Of a DNA stretch of 60,293 bases, positions 36,480 to 45,264 are shown piece by piece. Position numbers and translations under genes: made by a program. The stretch comes from Neolewinella persica DSM 23188 (GTDB lineage: Bacteria; Bacteroidota; Bacteroidia; Chitinophagales; Saprospiraceae): contig NZ_KB890420.1 in the NCBI RefSeq assembly GCF_000373105.1, positions 1-60,293 on the forward strand, in the 5' to 3' direction. Position 1 is the first letter of the stretch, and each line of letters opens with the position of its first letter. The notes below the pieces were generated by a model. That model had not been told where the DNA came from and ran no database searches. It was given only the letters and a program-made list of their open reading frames with translations.

Positions 36480-39053
36480 TTACTGCCTCACCACTCGGCG
36501 TATTCCCCTGCGACCATCAGTTGCCTCAAGGTAAACCAGATAAGTTCCTTTGACTTTGGGGAGGAAGGTAGCAGAAAGTGTAAGGTTTCGCTGACCGGTA
36601 GCAGTCATCGTATTGATTTCGCGCCCGGCCAGGTCGTAAATAGTGATGTGGCGAATACCGAAATTTCCGGAAGTTTCTATTGACAGCTGCCCCGTCACTA
36701 TCGTAGGGTACACCTTGAATTCACCTTCGGAAAGGTTAGTGACTGCGGTTAAATCGTCGACTATAAACGAATCCTGGGTTATGCAATTGTTATCATCCGT
36801 TAACGTGAGGTAGTAAGTGCCAAAATCGAGGTTTTTCCGAATGGTGTTAGTGAGGGAAGTGTCCGCCCAACTAATACTGTAAGGAGGGGTGCCGCCGGTT
36901 GGCATAAGCTCAATCGTTCCGCCTTCAAAACTGTTTTGACCGGTAAGTGTGGTGGCGACTAATTCGAGGGCGGCTGGCTCGGGAATCTCGAAAGTAAAGT
37001 TGGCGGTGCTGTCGCGGCTGTCGGTGACCGAAATGGTTATTGGCCCTGCTCCGAGGCCGAATAAACTTACTTGTCCGGATGGAGAAGATTCACCGTCAAT
37101 GAGGTAGGGTGGGCTGCCTCCGGCAACCTGAAGGAATAGCGAGCCGTCGTTTCCGCCATTACAAAGGGGACCAAATATTTGCTCCGATTCCAGGCTGATC
37201 AAACTGAGATCTTGCACGACAAAGCTATCGCTTACCATGCAGCCGTTGTTGTCCGTAAGGGTGGCAAAGTAAGTGCCCGCCGCAAGGTCACCTCTTATGT
37301 TGGACGTTAGCGAAGTGTCTCCCCAACTAAAGCTGTAGCGTGGGGTGCCTCCTACGGGAAACAGGGAGATGGAGCCACCCTGGTCTGCCGTTTGCGGATT
37401 GATTCGATCGGCAAATAACTGAAGTCGATTGGGCTGACTGATGCTGAAGCTGATTATAATAGTACTATCCAGCGCATCAGTTACTATGAAGTTGTATGCG
37501 CCAGAAGCCAGATCTGTAACCGTGAAAATTCCTGAATCATTAGATTGGTCGTTGAAACTATAGGGAGGCGTGCCTCCGGATACGGTAAAGCTGGTAGCGC
37601 CGTCTGTTCCTCCGGAACAGCTGACATTAGTCATAGTCGTAATTTCTACTATCAGCGGCTGGGATCCTGAAAGCACGTAAAGTTCCTGACCGTCATCTCC
37701 GTTATCAGCAAAAAAGAAGAGCTGCTCCCCCACGGAAACAAAATTATTAGGGTCGGCATCGGAGAAGCCATCGTTTATGTCCTTTACGAGAAAGGTTCCC
37801 TCCTCGGTACCGTTGCTGATGTAGGGCTCAATTCCGGTGGAGCCAAAACCATCGACCACATCACCTTTGGCCCCGAAGAAGAGGTTGCCGTTGTGTGCGT
37901 GGAAGAAGGTAGGAAGGAAAATGGATGAGGAAAAGCCTTCGTCGAGGTCTTTTACCATAATGGTACCTTCGGTGGTACCATCGGTACGCCAGAGTTCGAT
38001 TCCTTCCGCTTCGGTTTCATCTTTATAAAAGACATGGTCGCCAACGGAGACAAATTCCTGGGGGGTGTAACCTCCAAAGGAGACTTCCGGATTGTCCAGC
38101 AGCACGCGGGTACCGGCTTCCGTTCCGTCGCTGATCCACAGATCGGCACCATTGCCGTTCTCTGCGGCAAAGACGACCTGGTCGCCCAAACGAGCTATGG
38201 GGGAGCGGGAAGTATTTGTGCTGAGTTGGGTGCCGCGGCCGGCGAAGTCGAATACCCGTTGAACGCCGGTGCCGTCCAGATTGTAGGCGTACAGGTCGCC
38301 AGCGGCGAAGCCGTTGCTGGCCAGGAAAAAGAGTTTACCGCCGGCTTCCGTAATGCCCTTTGGATCGCCGTCGGACCCGCCGGAATTGGTGTCCGTCAAA
38401 CGGAAGGTGGCGGCAGGGTTACCGTTGGTTTGCCACAGTTCATTACCGTTGGTACCATTATCTGCGGCAAAGTAAAGCAGCCCGCCAGCTACGGTAAAAT
38501 TCTCCGGGAAGCTTCCCTGACTACCGGATTGAAACTCTCGTACCAAAAAGGCATTTGCTCCGGCTGCAGACCAAAGTTCTACATTGTTACCATTAGCTGC
38601 TGCGGCAAAATAGAGACGGCCGTCATAGGATACAAAAGCCCGGGAAGTTTCATTTGGAATGCTGGAACCGGTACCCGGTTGGATGTCGGCAACCAGGACG
38701 GTACCAACGGCCGTACCGTCGGTCCGGTAGAGCTCCCGGCCAGTAGCTGCGGCTTCGGCAGTAAAGTAGAGTTGGTCGTCTACCACAATCAGGTCTGCAG
38801 GGTTGCTGCTGCCGGTACCGGGTACAAGATCCGTCAGCAGGGAGGTGCCGGCATCGGTACCGTCACTTACCCAGAGTTCGGTGCCACTGTCTGCCGCCGT
38901 TGCCGGGAAATAGAGCAGGCCCCTGAAAGCTGCACCGGGAGCGGAAGTGCGCGAACCGGTCGTACCGGTATTGATGTCCATTACCTGAGTAACGTTCAAC
39001 TGAGCAAATAGCGTGAAGGGAAGTAAAAGGAGTAGGAGAGAAAAAATTCTCAT
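36480..39053 (-). CDS. ELWxxDGT-repeat and SprB-repeat protein with T9SS tail
   Basis: 857 residues with a signal peptide (MRIFSLLLLLLPFTLFAQ). About eight ELWxxDGT repeats fill residues 25-465 (TELWVSDGTDAGTSLL, IELWRTDGTTEGTIMV). They are followed by SprB-like repeats (SCSGGTDGATSFTVSGGTPPYSF and LCNGGNDGSLFLQVAGGSPPYLI) alternating with cell-surface DNNGC-type modules. A T9SS sorting domain closes it (FKVYPTIVTGQLSIE to RRGIRRVVRQ). Probably surface-exposed and perhaps adhesive, by analogy with SprB; the function is not established. Divergent from the dcw cluster. Confidence 0.85.
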   Translation of the reverse strand: MRIFSLLLLLLPFTLFAQLNVTQVMDINTGTTGSRTSAPGAAFRGLLYFPATAADSGTELWVSDGTDAGTSLLTDLVPGTGSSNPADLIVVDDQLYFTAEAAATGRELYRTDGTAVGTVLVADIQPGTGSSIPNETSRAFVSYDGRLYFAAAANGNNVELWSAAGANAFLVREFQSGSQGSFPENFTVAGGLLYFAADNGTNGNELWQTNGNPAATFRLTDTNSGGSDGDPKGITEAGGKLFFLASNGFAAGDLYAYNLDGTGVQRVFDFAGRGTQLSTNTSRSPIARLGDQVVFAAENGNGADLWISDGTEAGTRVLLDNPEVSFGGYTPQEFVSVGDHVFYKDETEAEGIELWRTDGTTEGTIMVKDLDEGFSSSIFLPTFFHAHNGNLFFGAKGDVVDGFGSTGIEPYISNGTEEGTFLVKDINDGFSDADPNNFVSVGEQLFFFADNGDDGQELYVLSGSQPLIVEITTMTNVSCSGGTDGATSFTVSGGTPPYSFNDQSNDSGIFTVTDLASGAYNFIVTDALDSTIIISFSISQPNRLQLFADRINPQTADQGGSISLFPVGGTPRYSFSWGDTSLTSNIRGDLAAGTYFATLTDNNGCMVSDSFVVQDLSLISLESEQIFGPLCNGGNDGSLFLQVAGGSPPYLIDGESSPSGQVSLFGLGAGPITISVTDSRDSTANFTFEIPEPAALELVATTLTGQNSFEGGTIELMPTGGTPPYSISWADTSLTNTIRKNLDFGTYYLTLTDDNNCITQDSFIVDDLTAVTNLSEGEFKVYPTIVTGQLSIETSGNFGIRHITIYDLAGREINTMTATGQRNLTLSATFLPKVKGTYLVYLEATDGRRGIRRVVRQ

Positions 39054-39146
39054 ATCTGTAATAGAGGTTGATGAATAATAGGGGAGGTGAATTATTGGGC
39101 GGGCGAAGGTAATATGTTTTTCTTTGTTCCCTGAAGCCTTTACAAG

Positions 39147-39163
39147 GCACCTGCGACCCCGCC
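39147..39163 (-). repeat. Dispersed 17-bp repeat, copy 8
   Basis: The plus strand reads GCACCTGCGACCCCGCC, reverse complement GGCGGGGTCGCAGGTGC, two changes from consensus. In the divergent gap upstream of mraZ. Confidence 0.7.
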
Positions 39164-39188
39164 TGAAAAGAACAACAAGAATGGGGTT

Positions 39189-39224
39189 GTTGTAAGATGT
39201 TACAACAAAAAAGAACTATATTTG
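39189..39224 (+). promoter_or_regulatory. Palindrome and -7 box far upstream of mraZ
   Basis: GTTGTAA (39189-39195) pairs with TTACAAC (39200-39206), and TATATTTG (39217-39224) matches TAnnTTTG. This looks like a regulated promoter pointing towards mraZ with a long leader. No good -33 box at the usual distance was found. Confidence 0.35.
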
Positions 39225-39480
39225 GGCCGCAAGGCTCGGATTACACAATGTTGAAATAGCATATTATGCTCCGGTTTCCCCCTTTTTAATTCAGATTGTA
39301 CACTTTTTACCACTTTGTATAGTCCTTCAAAGAAGTTGAAAAGGAGGCGAAGGAAGTATTTGGGATAAAATAACCTGCTTTAAATGTGTTCTATTTGGTG
39401 TTGAATTTTGTTTTTAAATCTTTTATGGTGACAAAGTTGTCCCGAAAAGCTCTCTTTAGCTTCCTCCTGTGAAGAAAAAA

Positions 39481-39515
39481 GTGAAATAAAGTGGGCAAAA
39501 GTGGGAATATGTGGT
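39481..39515 (+). promoter_or_regulatory. MraZ operator: four GTGRR boxes with 10-bp period
   Basis: GTGAA, GTGGG, GTGGG and GTGGT begin at 39481, 39491, 39501 and 39511, exactly 10 bases apart, about 55-90 bases upstream of the mraZ start. MraZ is known to bind tandem TGGG-type repeats with this spacing in front of its own gene, so this is very likely the autoregulatory site of the dcw cluster. Confidence 0.85.
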
Positions 39516-39570
39516 AAACGTCTGTATTTTTACAGTCCGGAGAGATAAGTATATCTCGTCGGAACCGCTT

Positions 39571-40050
39571 ATGGTACTTGAGTATGATCTTATTGGCGAG
39601 TATGATGTGACCCTTGACAGCAAGGGCCGCTTTCGTATTCCCAGTGGTTTGCTCAAAAAGCTTGGAAATCGTGATGAGCTGGAGTTTGTAATTAATAAAG
39701 GCTTCGATAAGTGTCTCACGCTTTACCCCAGACCTGTTTGGAAAGAGGTGAAGAAAGAGGTGGATGCACTCAGTGAACTGAGCCCCAAGCACAAAACCTT
39801 TAAGCAGATTTTTTACAACGGCGCTAACGAGATTAGCCCTGACTCTGCCGACCGGATTCAGCTGCCCAAGCGGTTGCAGTCCTACGCAGATGGCCAGAAA
39901 AACCTTGTGCTCGCCGCTCGTAATGATAGAATTGAAATTTGGACGGAAGCCGAATACAACAAACTGATGGAGGTGTCACCTGAAGAGATGGCAGCACTGG
40001 CGGATGAGTTGTTCGGTGATTCGGCGGGGACCGTGAAAGGAGGCATTTAA
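39571..40050 (+). CDS. mraZ: Transcriptional regulator MraZ
   Basis: 159 residues from ATG 39571. An in-frame GTG at 39511 lies inside the operator array and downstream of it runs a likely -7 region, so it is not used. Two AbrB-like half-domains are visible: YDVTLDSKGRFRIPSGLLKKLG near the start and NEISPDSADRIQLPKRLQSYA in the second half. MraZ forms rings that bind tandem GTGGG boxes and regulates the dcw cluster. Its stop overlaps the rsmH start (TAATG). Confidence 0.93.
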   Translation: MVLEYDLIGEYDVTLDSKGRFRIPSGLLKKLGNRDELEFVINKGFDKCLTLYPRPVWKEVKKEVDALSELSPKHKTFKQIFYNGANEISPDSADRIQLPKRLQSYADGQKNLVLAARNDRIEIWTEAEYNKLMEVSPEEMAALADELFGDSAGTVKGGI

Positions 40051-40964
40051 TGTCTGACTACCACATTCCCGTACTGGCCCACGAATGCGTGGACTATTTG
40101 AATCTCCGTCCCGGAGGAATTTACGTTGATGTAACCTTCGGCGGAGGCGGCCACAGCCGCCTCATCCTTGAACGTGCCGGTGATATGGATATCCGGCTGT
40201 TTGGTTTCGACCAGGATGAGGAGGCACGTGCCAATGCCCTCGACGATGAACGCTTCACTTTCGTAGCCGCCAACTTTCGCCATTTGCGCAATTACCTACG
40301 CCTGCATGGAGTGGACCAGATTGATGGTCTGCTTGCTGACCTGGGGGTTTCCAGCCACCAGTTTAACCAGGCAGAACGGGGGTTCAGCTACCGGTTTGAC
40401 GCCGAACTGGATATGCGCATGGGTAAAACTGCCGACCGCACCGCCGCCGACATAGTGAACAACTATGAAGCCGACGATCTGCAGCGGGTGTTTGGAGAGT
40501 ATGGTGAAGTCCGAAATGCTAAATCGCTGGCCCTCGCAATAGTGGAGGCACGCGAAAGAGCACCCATCGTAACCATCCAGAACTTTCTGGATGTCTGCGA
40601 TCCTTGGGTGCGCGGCACACGGCCACGCTACCTGGCACAAGTGTTTCAGGCGTTACGGATAGAAGTAAACGACGAGATCGGCGCACTTAACGATTTAATG
40701 GCCCAGGCCACCGACTTACTGATACCAAACAAAGGTCGACTCGTTGTTATGTCTTACCACTCGCTGGAGGACCGCATCACCAAAAACTTCCTCAAAACGG
40801 GTAATAAGGACGGTATCGTTAGCAAGGATTTTTACGGGAAAATTGACCGTCCCTACAAAATCCTGACGAAAAAGCCCGTATTGCCAAATGCTGAAGAAAT
40901 TCAGCGCAACTCCCGGGCCCGCAGCGCCAAGCTGAGGGTAGGGGAAAGGATACTTGATTCTTGA
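40050..40964 (+). CDS. rsmH: 16S rRNA (cytosine-1402-N4)-methyltransferase RsmH
   Basis: 304 residues. SAM-binding VDVTFGGGGHSRLIL (about 26-40), the FGFDQDEEA motif, GLLADLGVSSHQFNQAERGFSYR and VMSYHSLEDRITKNF are all family hallmarks. It methylates C1402 of 16S rRNA and is classically the second dcw gene. The last codons and stop lie inside an array of TTGATT repeats, so the end LDS is repeat-encoded. Confidence 0.96.
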   Translation: MSDYHIPVLAHECVDYLNLRPGGIYVDVTFGGGGHSRLILERAGDMDIRLFGFDQDEEARANALDDERFTFVAANFRHLRNYLRLHGVDQIDGLLADLGVSSHQFNQAERGFSYRFDAELDMRMGKTADRTAADIVNNYEADDLQRVFGEYGEVRNAKSLALAIVEARERAPIVTIQNFLDVCDPWVRGTRPRYLAQVFQALRIEVNDEIGALNDLMAQATDLLIPNKGRLVVMSYHSLEDRITKNFLKTGNKDGIVSKDFYGKIDRPYKILTKKPVLPNAEEIQRNSRARSAKLRVGERILDS

Positions 40965-41007
40965 TTGATGATTCTTGATTACTAATTGTTGATTGTTGAT
41001 TTTGATT
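40954..41007. repeat. TTGATT-type simple repeat array spanning the rsmH stop
   Basis: Repeated TTGATT units with 1-4 base spacers (about seven units) begin within the last rsmH codons and run into the gap before ftsL. Confidence 0.65.
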
Positions 41008-41101
41008 TAGTATCCCTAATTGATTTTTTAGCTCTCGGGCTTGTGTACCATACGAAACGATTGACCCTGTCCATTCCTGGATTTGCGTGACGTATGCTGG
41101 C

Positions 41102-41129
41102 AATTTGCAACCTGCAATTTGTAACCTGC
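41102..41129. repeat. Two tandem 14-bp units upstream of ftsL
   Basis: AATTTGCAACCTGC (41102-41115) is followed directly by AATTTGTAACCTGC (41116-41129) with one change. The GCAACCTGC/GTAACCTGC words recur in the palindrome downstream of ftsZ. Confidence 0.6.
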
Positions 41130-41152
41130 AACCCGACTTAAGGTGTGATAAA

Positions 41153-41464
41153 ATGGCAGCGAAACGCAGCAGTGGGATGGGTATAGACCCTTCCGCTTTC
41201 ATTCTGGAAAACCTGGGCTTTCTCGTCTTTCTCGGCGGGCTGGCCCTGCTGTATATCGCTAATGCCCATTACGCTGAATACAACGTCCGCCGTATCCAGG
41301 TACTTGAAGACGAAATCAAAGAACAACGCTGGCTATACATGTCGCTACAAAGCGAAAACATGTACAACGGATTACGCTCCGAGGTCGTAGAAGATGTCCG
41401 GGATAACGGACTTCGAATGCACCGCGGAAAACCAAAGAAACTCGCAGTCCCCCCTTCAAAGTAA
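41153..41464 (+). CDS. ftsL: FtsL-like cell division protein
   Basis: 103 residues from ATG 41153; an upstream in-frame start would translate the tandem repeat. A short basic N-terminus, one membrane helix (about 23-41, LGFLVFLGGLALLYIANAHYA) and a coiled coil (YNVRRIQVLEDEIKEQRWLYMSLQSEN) match the bitopic FtsL/DivIC architecture. Sequence conservation in this family is poor, so position between rsmH and the ftsI homologue is the main support. In the divisome FtsL links FtsQ and FtsB with FtsWI. Confidence 0.75.
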   Translation: MAAKRSSGMGIDPSAFILENLGFLVFLGGLALLYIANAHYAEYNVRRIQVLEDEIKEQRWLYMSLQSENMYNGLRSEVVEDVRDNGLRMHRGKPKKLAVPPSK

Positions 41465-41514
41465 CCCACTACCCACTCCAACCACCCTCTACTTACGCCC
41501 ACTATCTACTAGCA

Positions 41515-43644
41515 ATGTCATCCGTAAACTTTAAAGACGAAGTCCTTATCCGCATCTACGCCATTCTGGCGTTGATCGTGGTGCCGGTGGCCCTGGCCCT
41601 GGTGTATCGGACCGTTGACATTGCGGTGATTAACCAGGCGTATTATCAGGAGTTGGGAGCCAAGGATTTTCAGACCAGAGAGGTGACGGCGGAGCGAGGC
41701 AATATTTTCAGCCGGAACAATAACCTGCTGGCCACCTCCGTGCCCTACTTCAGCCTGCACTTCGATCCTTTCGTCGCCCCACCTAAAGCCTATTACGACA
41801 ATGTCGATAGCCTGGCGGTATTGCTTAGCCTTCACGTTAATAATAATTTCACGCCCGGAGTTTGGCGGGATAGCCTGACAAATATGCGGGATAGCTTCTC
41901 CAAGCCCGCTAAGCACTACTACAAGCTGGCCGAAAGCGTGAGCTACCGGGAACTGCAGCAAATCAAGCGCTTTCCCATCTTTAATCGCGGCCAATATGGT
42001 GGGGGCCTCATCATCACTAAACGGGATGAGCGTAAGCGGCCCTTCGGTTGGCTGGCCCGCCGGACAATTGGCAAAGTAGACGGCAATAAAGTAGGGATAG
42101 AAGAATTCTACGATGAAGAGCTCGCAGGCAAAAGCGGTAAGGCCGAAATGTTCCGCATTGACCGGGACCTTGACCTTTGGTTGCCCACGAATAACCTGAC
42201 CATTGTGGAGCCCACCGCCGGAGCCGATGTCTACACCACCATCGACGTGAACATCCAGGATATTGCTGAAAATGCACTGTACCGTGCTGCCCGTAAACAT
42301 CGGCCAGATTGGGGGGCGGCAATTGTCATGGACGTGAAGACCGGTGCCATCCGCGCCATTGCTAACCTGGGTAAGAACGAGGACCGGACAAAGTACTACG
42401 AACACTTCAACTATGCCATCGGAAACGCTACCGAACCAGGCTCTACCTTCAAACTAGCCACCATGATGGCCTTGCTGGAAGACAATAAGGTTTCTCTTGA
42501 TGATGAGATCGACATCGAAAACGGCAAGAAAGAATTCTACGATCAGACCATTACAGATTCCAACCCCTTAAGTAAGCGCTGGAACAACATCACCATTCGT
42601 CAGGCCTTCGAACAGTCTTCGAATGTGGCGATGGCTAAACTGGCCGACAGCCTTTATAAGGACAACGAGTTTGCGGCTAAACTTCAATCATTTCACCTCA
42701 ACGAAATGACCGGGCTGGAGCTTACCGGAGAGGGTATGCCTTTTGTAAACGACACCAGCTCCGGCTACTGGTCAGGTATCTCAAATGCCTGGTTGGCCTT
42801 TGGCTACGAAAGCAAATTGACGCCACTACAAATGCTGACCTTCTTCAACAGTGTTGCTAACAATGGCAAAATGATGAAACCGTACCTCGTGGAGGAAGTA
42901 CGGCGCGATGGAAAAGTACTGACGGATTTCCGTCCAACGGTACTGGACCCCCAAATCGCCCGCCAGCGTACCATCGAGCAATTGCAACAACTGCTAGAGG
43001 GCGTAGTGGAACGCGGTACTGCAAAAAAGCTTAAGACCGATCAATACAGGTTTGCGGGTAAGACCGGAACCAGCCAGCAGGGATACGGAAAGCGACGTGG
43101 TAAGAAGCAGCACCAGGCCAGCTTCGCCGGCTACTTTCCGGCAGATAACCCAAAGTATAGCGTCGTCGTCGTCATCTTCAACCCTACGCAGGGAGGCTAC
43201 TACGGTGGTGAAGTGGCGGGGCCGGTTTTCCGGGAGATTGCCGACAACATCTACAACAGTATGATTGAGGTCCACGAGCCACTGAATCAGGGGCCGAGAC
43301 CAGTACTTTATGCCGGGCAACTCCCAGATCGGGATGCTGGCCATCTTGGTGAAATAGCGGATGTACTCAGCTACGTCAACGTAGACATCGACCTGGACAG
43401 CCTTCCAACAACGGAATTAGCAGTGGTAGATGCTGCGGACGAGCGGGTAGATATTAAACCATGGAACCCGCTGGCCCAGAAATGGCCCAACGTACGTGGA
43501 ATGCGCCTGCGGGATGCCATCTATGTATTAGAAAACGGCGGCTATATCGTCCATCCGAAAGGCGTGGGGCGGGTCGTCGATCAGCAATGGCACAAGGATG
43601 GAAGAGGCCAGCGTGGGAAGGACGTTACGCTGATACTCAACTGA
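41515..43644 (+). CDS. ftsI: Penicillin-binding protein (FtsI/PBP3 type) with PASTA domain
   Basis: 709 residues. An N-terminal membrane helix (about 10-32), a dimerisation domain with VTAERGNIFSRNNNLLA, and the transpeptidase with active-site Ser310 in EPGSTFK, SSN at 368-370 and KTGTS at 516-520. The last 60 residues (KWPNVRGMRLRDAIYVLENGGY to KDVTLILN) form one PASTA domain. It crosslinks septal peptidoglycan with FtsW. A PASTA-bearing ftsI is normal in Bacteroidota. Confidence 0.94.
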   Translation: MSSVNFKDEVLIRIYAILALIVVPVALALVYRTVDIAVINQAYYQELGAKDFQTREVTAERGNIFSRNNNLLATSVPYFSLHFDPFVAPPKAYYDNVDSLAVLLSLHVNNNFTPGVWRDSLTNMRDSFSKPAKHYYKLAESVSYRELQQIKRFPIFNRGQYGGGLIITKRDERKRPFGWLARRTIGKVDGNKVGIEEFYDEELAGKSGKAEMFRIDRDLDLWLPTNNLTIVEPTAGADVYTTIDVNIQDIAENALYRAARKHRPDWGAAIVMDVKTGAIRAIANLGKNEDRTKYYEHFNYAIGNATEPGSTFKLATMMALLEDNKVSLDDEIDIENGKKEFYDQTITDSNPLSKRWNNITIRQAFEQSSNVAMAKLADSLYKDNEFAAKLQSFHLNEMTGLELTGEGMPFVNDTSSGYWSGISNAWLAFGYESKLTPLQMLTFFNSVANNGKMMKPYLVEEVRRDGKVLTDFRPTVLDPQIARQRTIEQLQQLLEGVVERGTAKKLKTDQYRFAGKTGTSQQGYGKRRGKKQHQASFAGYFPADNPKYSVVVVIFNPTQGGYYGGEVAGPVFREIADNIYNSMIEVHEPLNQGPRPVLYAGQLPDRDAGHLGEIADVLSYVNVDIDLDSLPTTELAVVDAADERVDIKPWNPLAQKWPNVRGMRLRDAIYVLENGGYIVHPKGVGRVVDQQWHKDGRGQRGKDVTLILN

Positions 43645-43761
43645 CCAATCGCCCATAAGGCATAACCCAAAAGACTAATAAGAGCTTCATTTTATCAATC
43701 TGAGATTTATTTTTTTGCAACCATTTTTTCTGATTTACTGATATCAAATATTTTTAAAACT

Positions 43762-45264
43762 ATGCAACTCACTAAGCTACTTACCGGTATAGAATCGACC
43801 TCCGTTGGGGGCGGCTCGTTCGGTCGTAGTGTGAGTTGCGTGGTTTTTGACTCAAGAAAAGCCGTGCCGGGCTGTTTGTTTGTCGCGGTGCGCGGCACCC
43901 AGGCAGACGGGCATGATTACATCAGCCAGGTGCTTGATGCTGGTGCTGCAGCTGTTATTGCTGAAGATTTTAAGGGCGCGGTCGCAGGTGCAAAGAATGT
44001 TAAACGAGGCAAAGGAGCGCCGGTACTACTTACTGTGGCGAATTCAGCCAAAGCCTTAGCCATTGTCGCTGAGAACTACTACGGCCAACCTAGCCAGGAC
44101 CTCACGTTGGTTGGCATCACCGGAACCAACGGTAAAACTACCGTTGCCACCTTACTTCACGACCTCTTTACCAAACTCGGTTACAAAGTTGGCCTGCTTT
44201 CTACCGTAGAACTTCGCATTGCCTCCAGCGTGCGCGCCGCTACCCACACAACACCGGATGCCGTTGCGATCAGCGAAACACTGGCCGAGATGCGGGATGC
44301 AGGTTGCGAGTACGTTTTTATGGAGGTTTCCAGCCACGCTGTAGCCCAGCAGCGCATCGCAGGTCTGACTTTCTCTGGCGGAGTATTCACCAACCTCAGC
44401 CACGATCACCTCGACTACCACGGAACCTTCGCAGCTTACCGTGATGCCAAAAAAGGCTTCTTCGATCAGCTGCCAAAATCTGCCTTCGCTCTCGTCAATA
44501 CCGACGATAAGAACGGCGATTTCATGCTCCAGAATACCAAAGCCACCAAGCGCCGTTATAGCCTGCGCAAAATGGTGGATTACCGGGCAAGGGTCCTCTC
44601 TAATTCGGCAATGGGCCTTCAATTGGAACTGGACGGTACCGAACTATTTACACGATTCATCGGTCGCTTCAATGCCTACAACCTCCTCGCCGCCTTTGGT
44701 GTCGCCATGGAGTTGGAGAGGGAGCGTGATGAGGTCCTGGTAAGTCTGAGCAGCCTCTCCCCGGCCGCCGGCCGGCTGGATTATGTCGGTGACCCCACTG
44801 GAGGAATTACCGCAGTCGTAGACTACGCCCACACCCCCGATGCGCTGGAGAATGTACTCGATACCCTCCGTGGCCTGCTGGCACCGGAGGCCCGGTTGCT
44901 CTGTGTGGTCGGTGCCGGAGGAGACCGGGACAAAACCAAACGTCCAGAAATGGCCCGCCTCGCTGCGACCATCGCAGATCAGGCCATTCTGACCAGTGAC
45001 AACCCACGTTCCGAAGACCCCGAAGCTATCCTTAACGATATGCAGGCTGGCCTGGACACCCCACAATTGGTGGCCAAGACCCTGCGTATTACTGATCGCC
45101 GCAGTGCCATCCGCACGGCCGTTCAATTGGCGCGTAAGCAGGACATCGTCCTTGTTGCCGGCAAAGGACACGAAACCTACCAGGAAATCAAAGGCGAACG
45201 CTTCCCCTTCGATGATAAGCTGGAATTAGCCAACGCTCTAAACGCCCGCAGCCATGTTAGTTAG
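43762..45264 (+). CDS. murE: UDP-MurNAc-tripeptide synthetase MurE (meso-DAP type)
   Basis: 500 residues. ATP-binding GITGTNGKTT (118-127), family regions EVSSHAVAQQRIAGLTFSGGVFTNLSHDHLDYH, and the DNPR motif (413-416) that marks meso-diaminopimelate specificity. It adds meso-DAP to UDP-MurNAc-L-Ala-D-Glu in the cytoplasm. Between domain 1 strands, residues about 70-84 (KGAVAGAKNVKRGKGAP) form an unusual basic loop; its DNA contains dispersed-repeat copy 9. The 3' end overlaps mraY by 11 bases. The 117-base AT-rich gap after ftsI may hold an internal promoter. Confidence 0.95.
   Translation: MQLTKLLTGIESTSVGGGSFGRSVSCVVFDSRKAVPGCLFVAVRGTQADGHDYISQVLDAGAAAVIAEDFKGAVAGAKNVKRGKGAPVLLTVANSAKALAIVAENYYGQPSQDLTLVGITGTNGKTTVATLLHDLFTKLGYKVGLLSTVELRIASSVRAATHTTPDAVAISETLAEMRDAGCEYVFMEVSSHAVAQQRIAGLTFSGGVFTNLSHDHLDYHGTFAAYRDAKKGFFDQLPKSAFALVNTDDKNGDFMLQNTKATKRRYSLRKMVDYRARVLSNSAMGLQLELDGTELFTRFIGRFNAYNLLAAFGVAMELERERDEVLVSLSSLSPAAGRLDYVGDPTGGITAVVDYAHTPDALENVLDTLRGLLAPEARLLCVVGAGGDRDKTKRPEMARLAATIADQAILTSDNPRSEDPEAILNDMQAGLDTPQLVAKTLRITDRRSAIRTAVQLARKQDIVLVAGKGHETYQEIKGERFPFDDKLELANALNARSHVS
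43975..43991 (+). repeat. Dispersed 17-bp repeat, copy 9 (inside murE)
   Basis: GGCGCGGTCGCAGGTGC, one change from consensus, followed by AAAGAA, read in frame as GAVAGA (residues 72-77 of MurE). Confidence 0.82.

Larger units (their letters stand above)
39054..39570. other. Divergent regulatory gap upstream of mraZ
   Basis: 517 bases without a gene. It contains dispersed-repeat copy 8, a TTGTAA-type palindrome next to a TATATTTG box, and the GTGGG operator array close to mraZ. Confidence 0.6.

Noticed and set aside
39511..39570. GTG start giving a longer MraZ
   Set aside because: The GTG is the fourth box of the MraZ operator; MraZ normally begins close to YDLIGEYDVTLDSKGR.
41518..42405. 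295-codon open frame opposite ftsI
   Set aside because: Fully antisense to a gene with all its catalytic motifs; low-complexity His/Gly/Val composition typical of a shadow frame.
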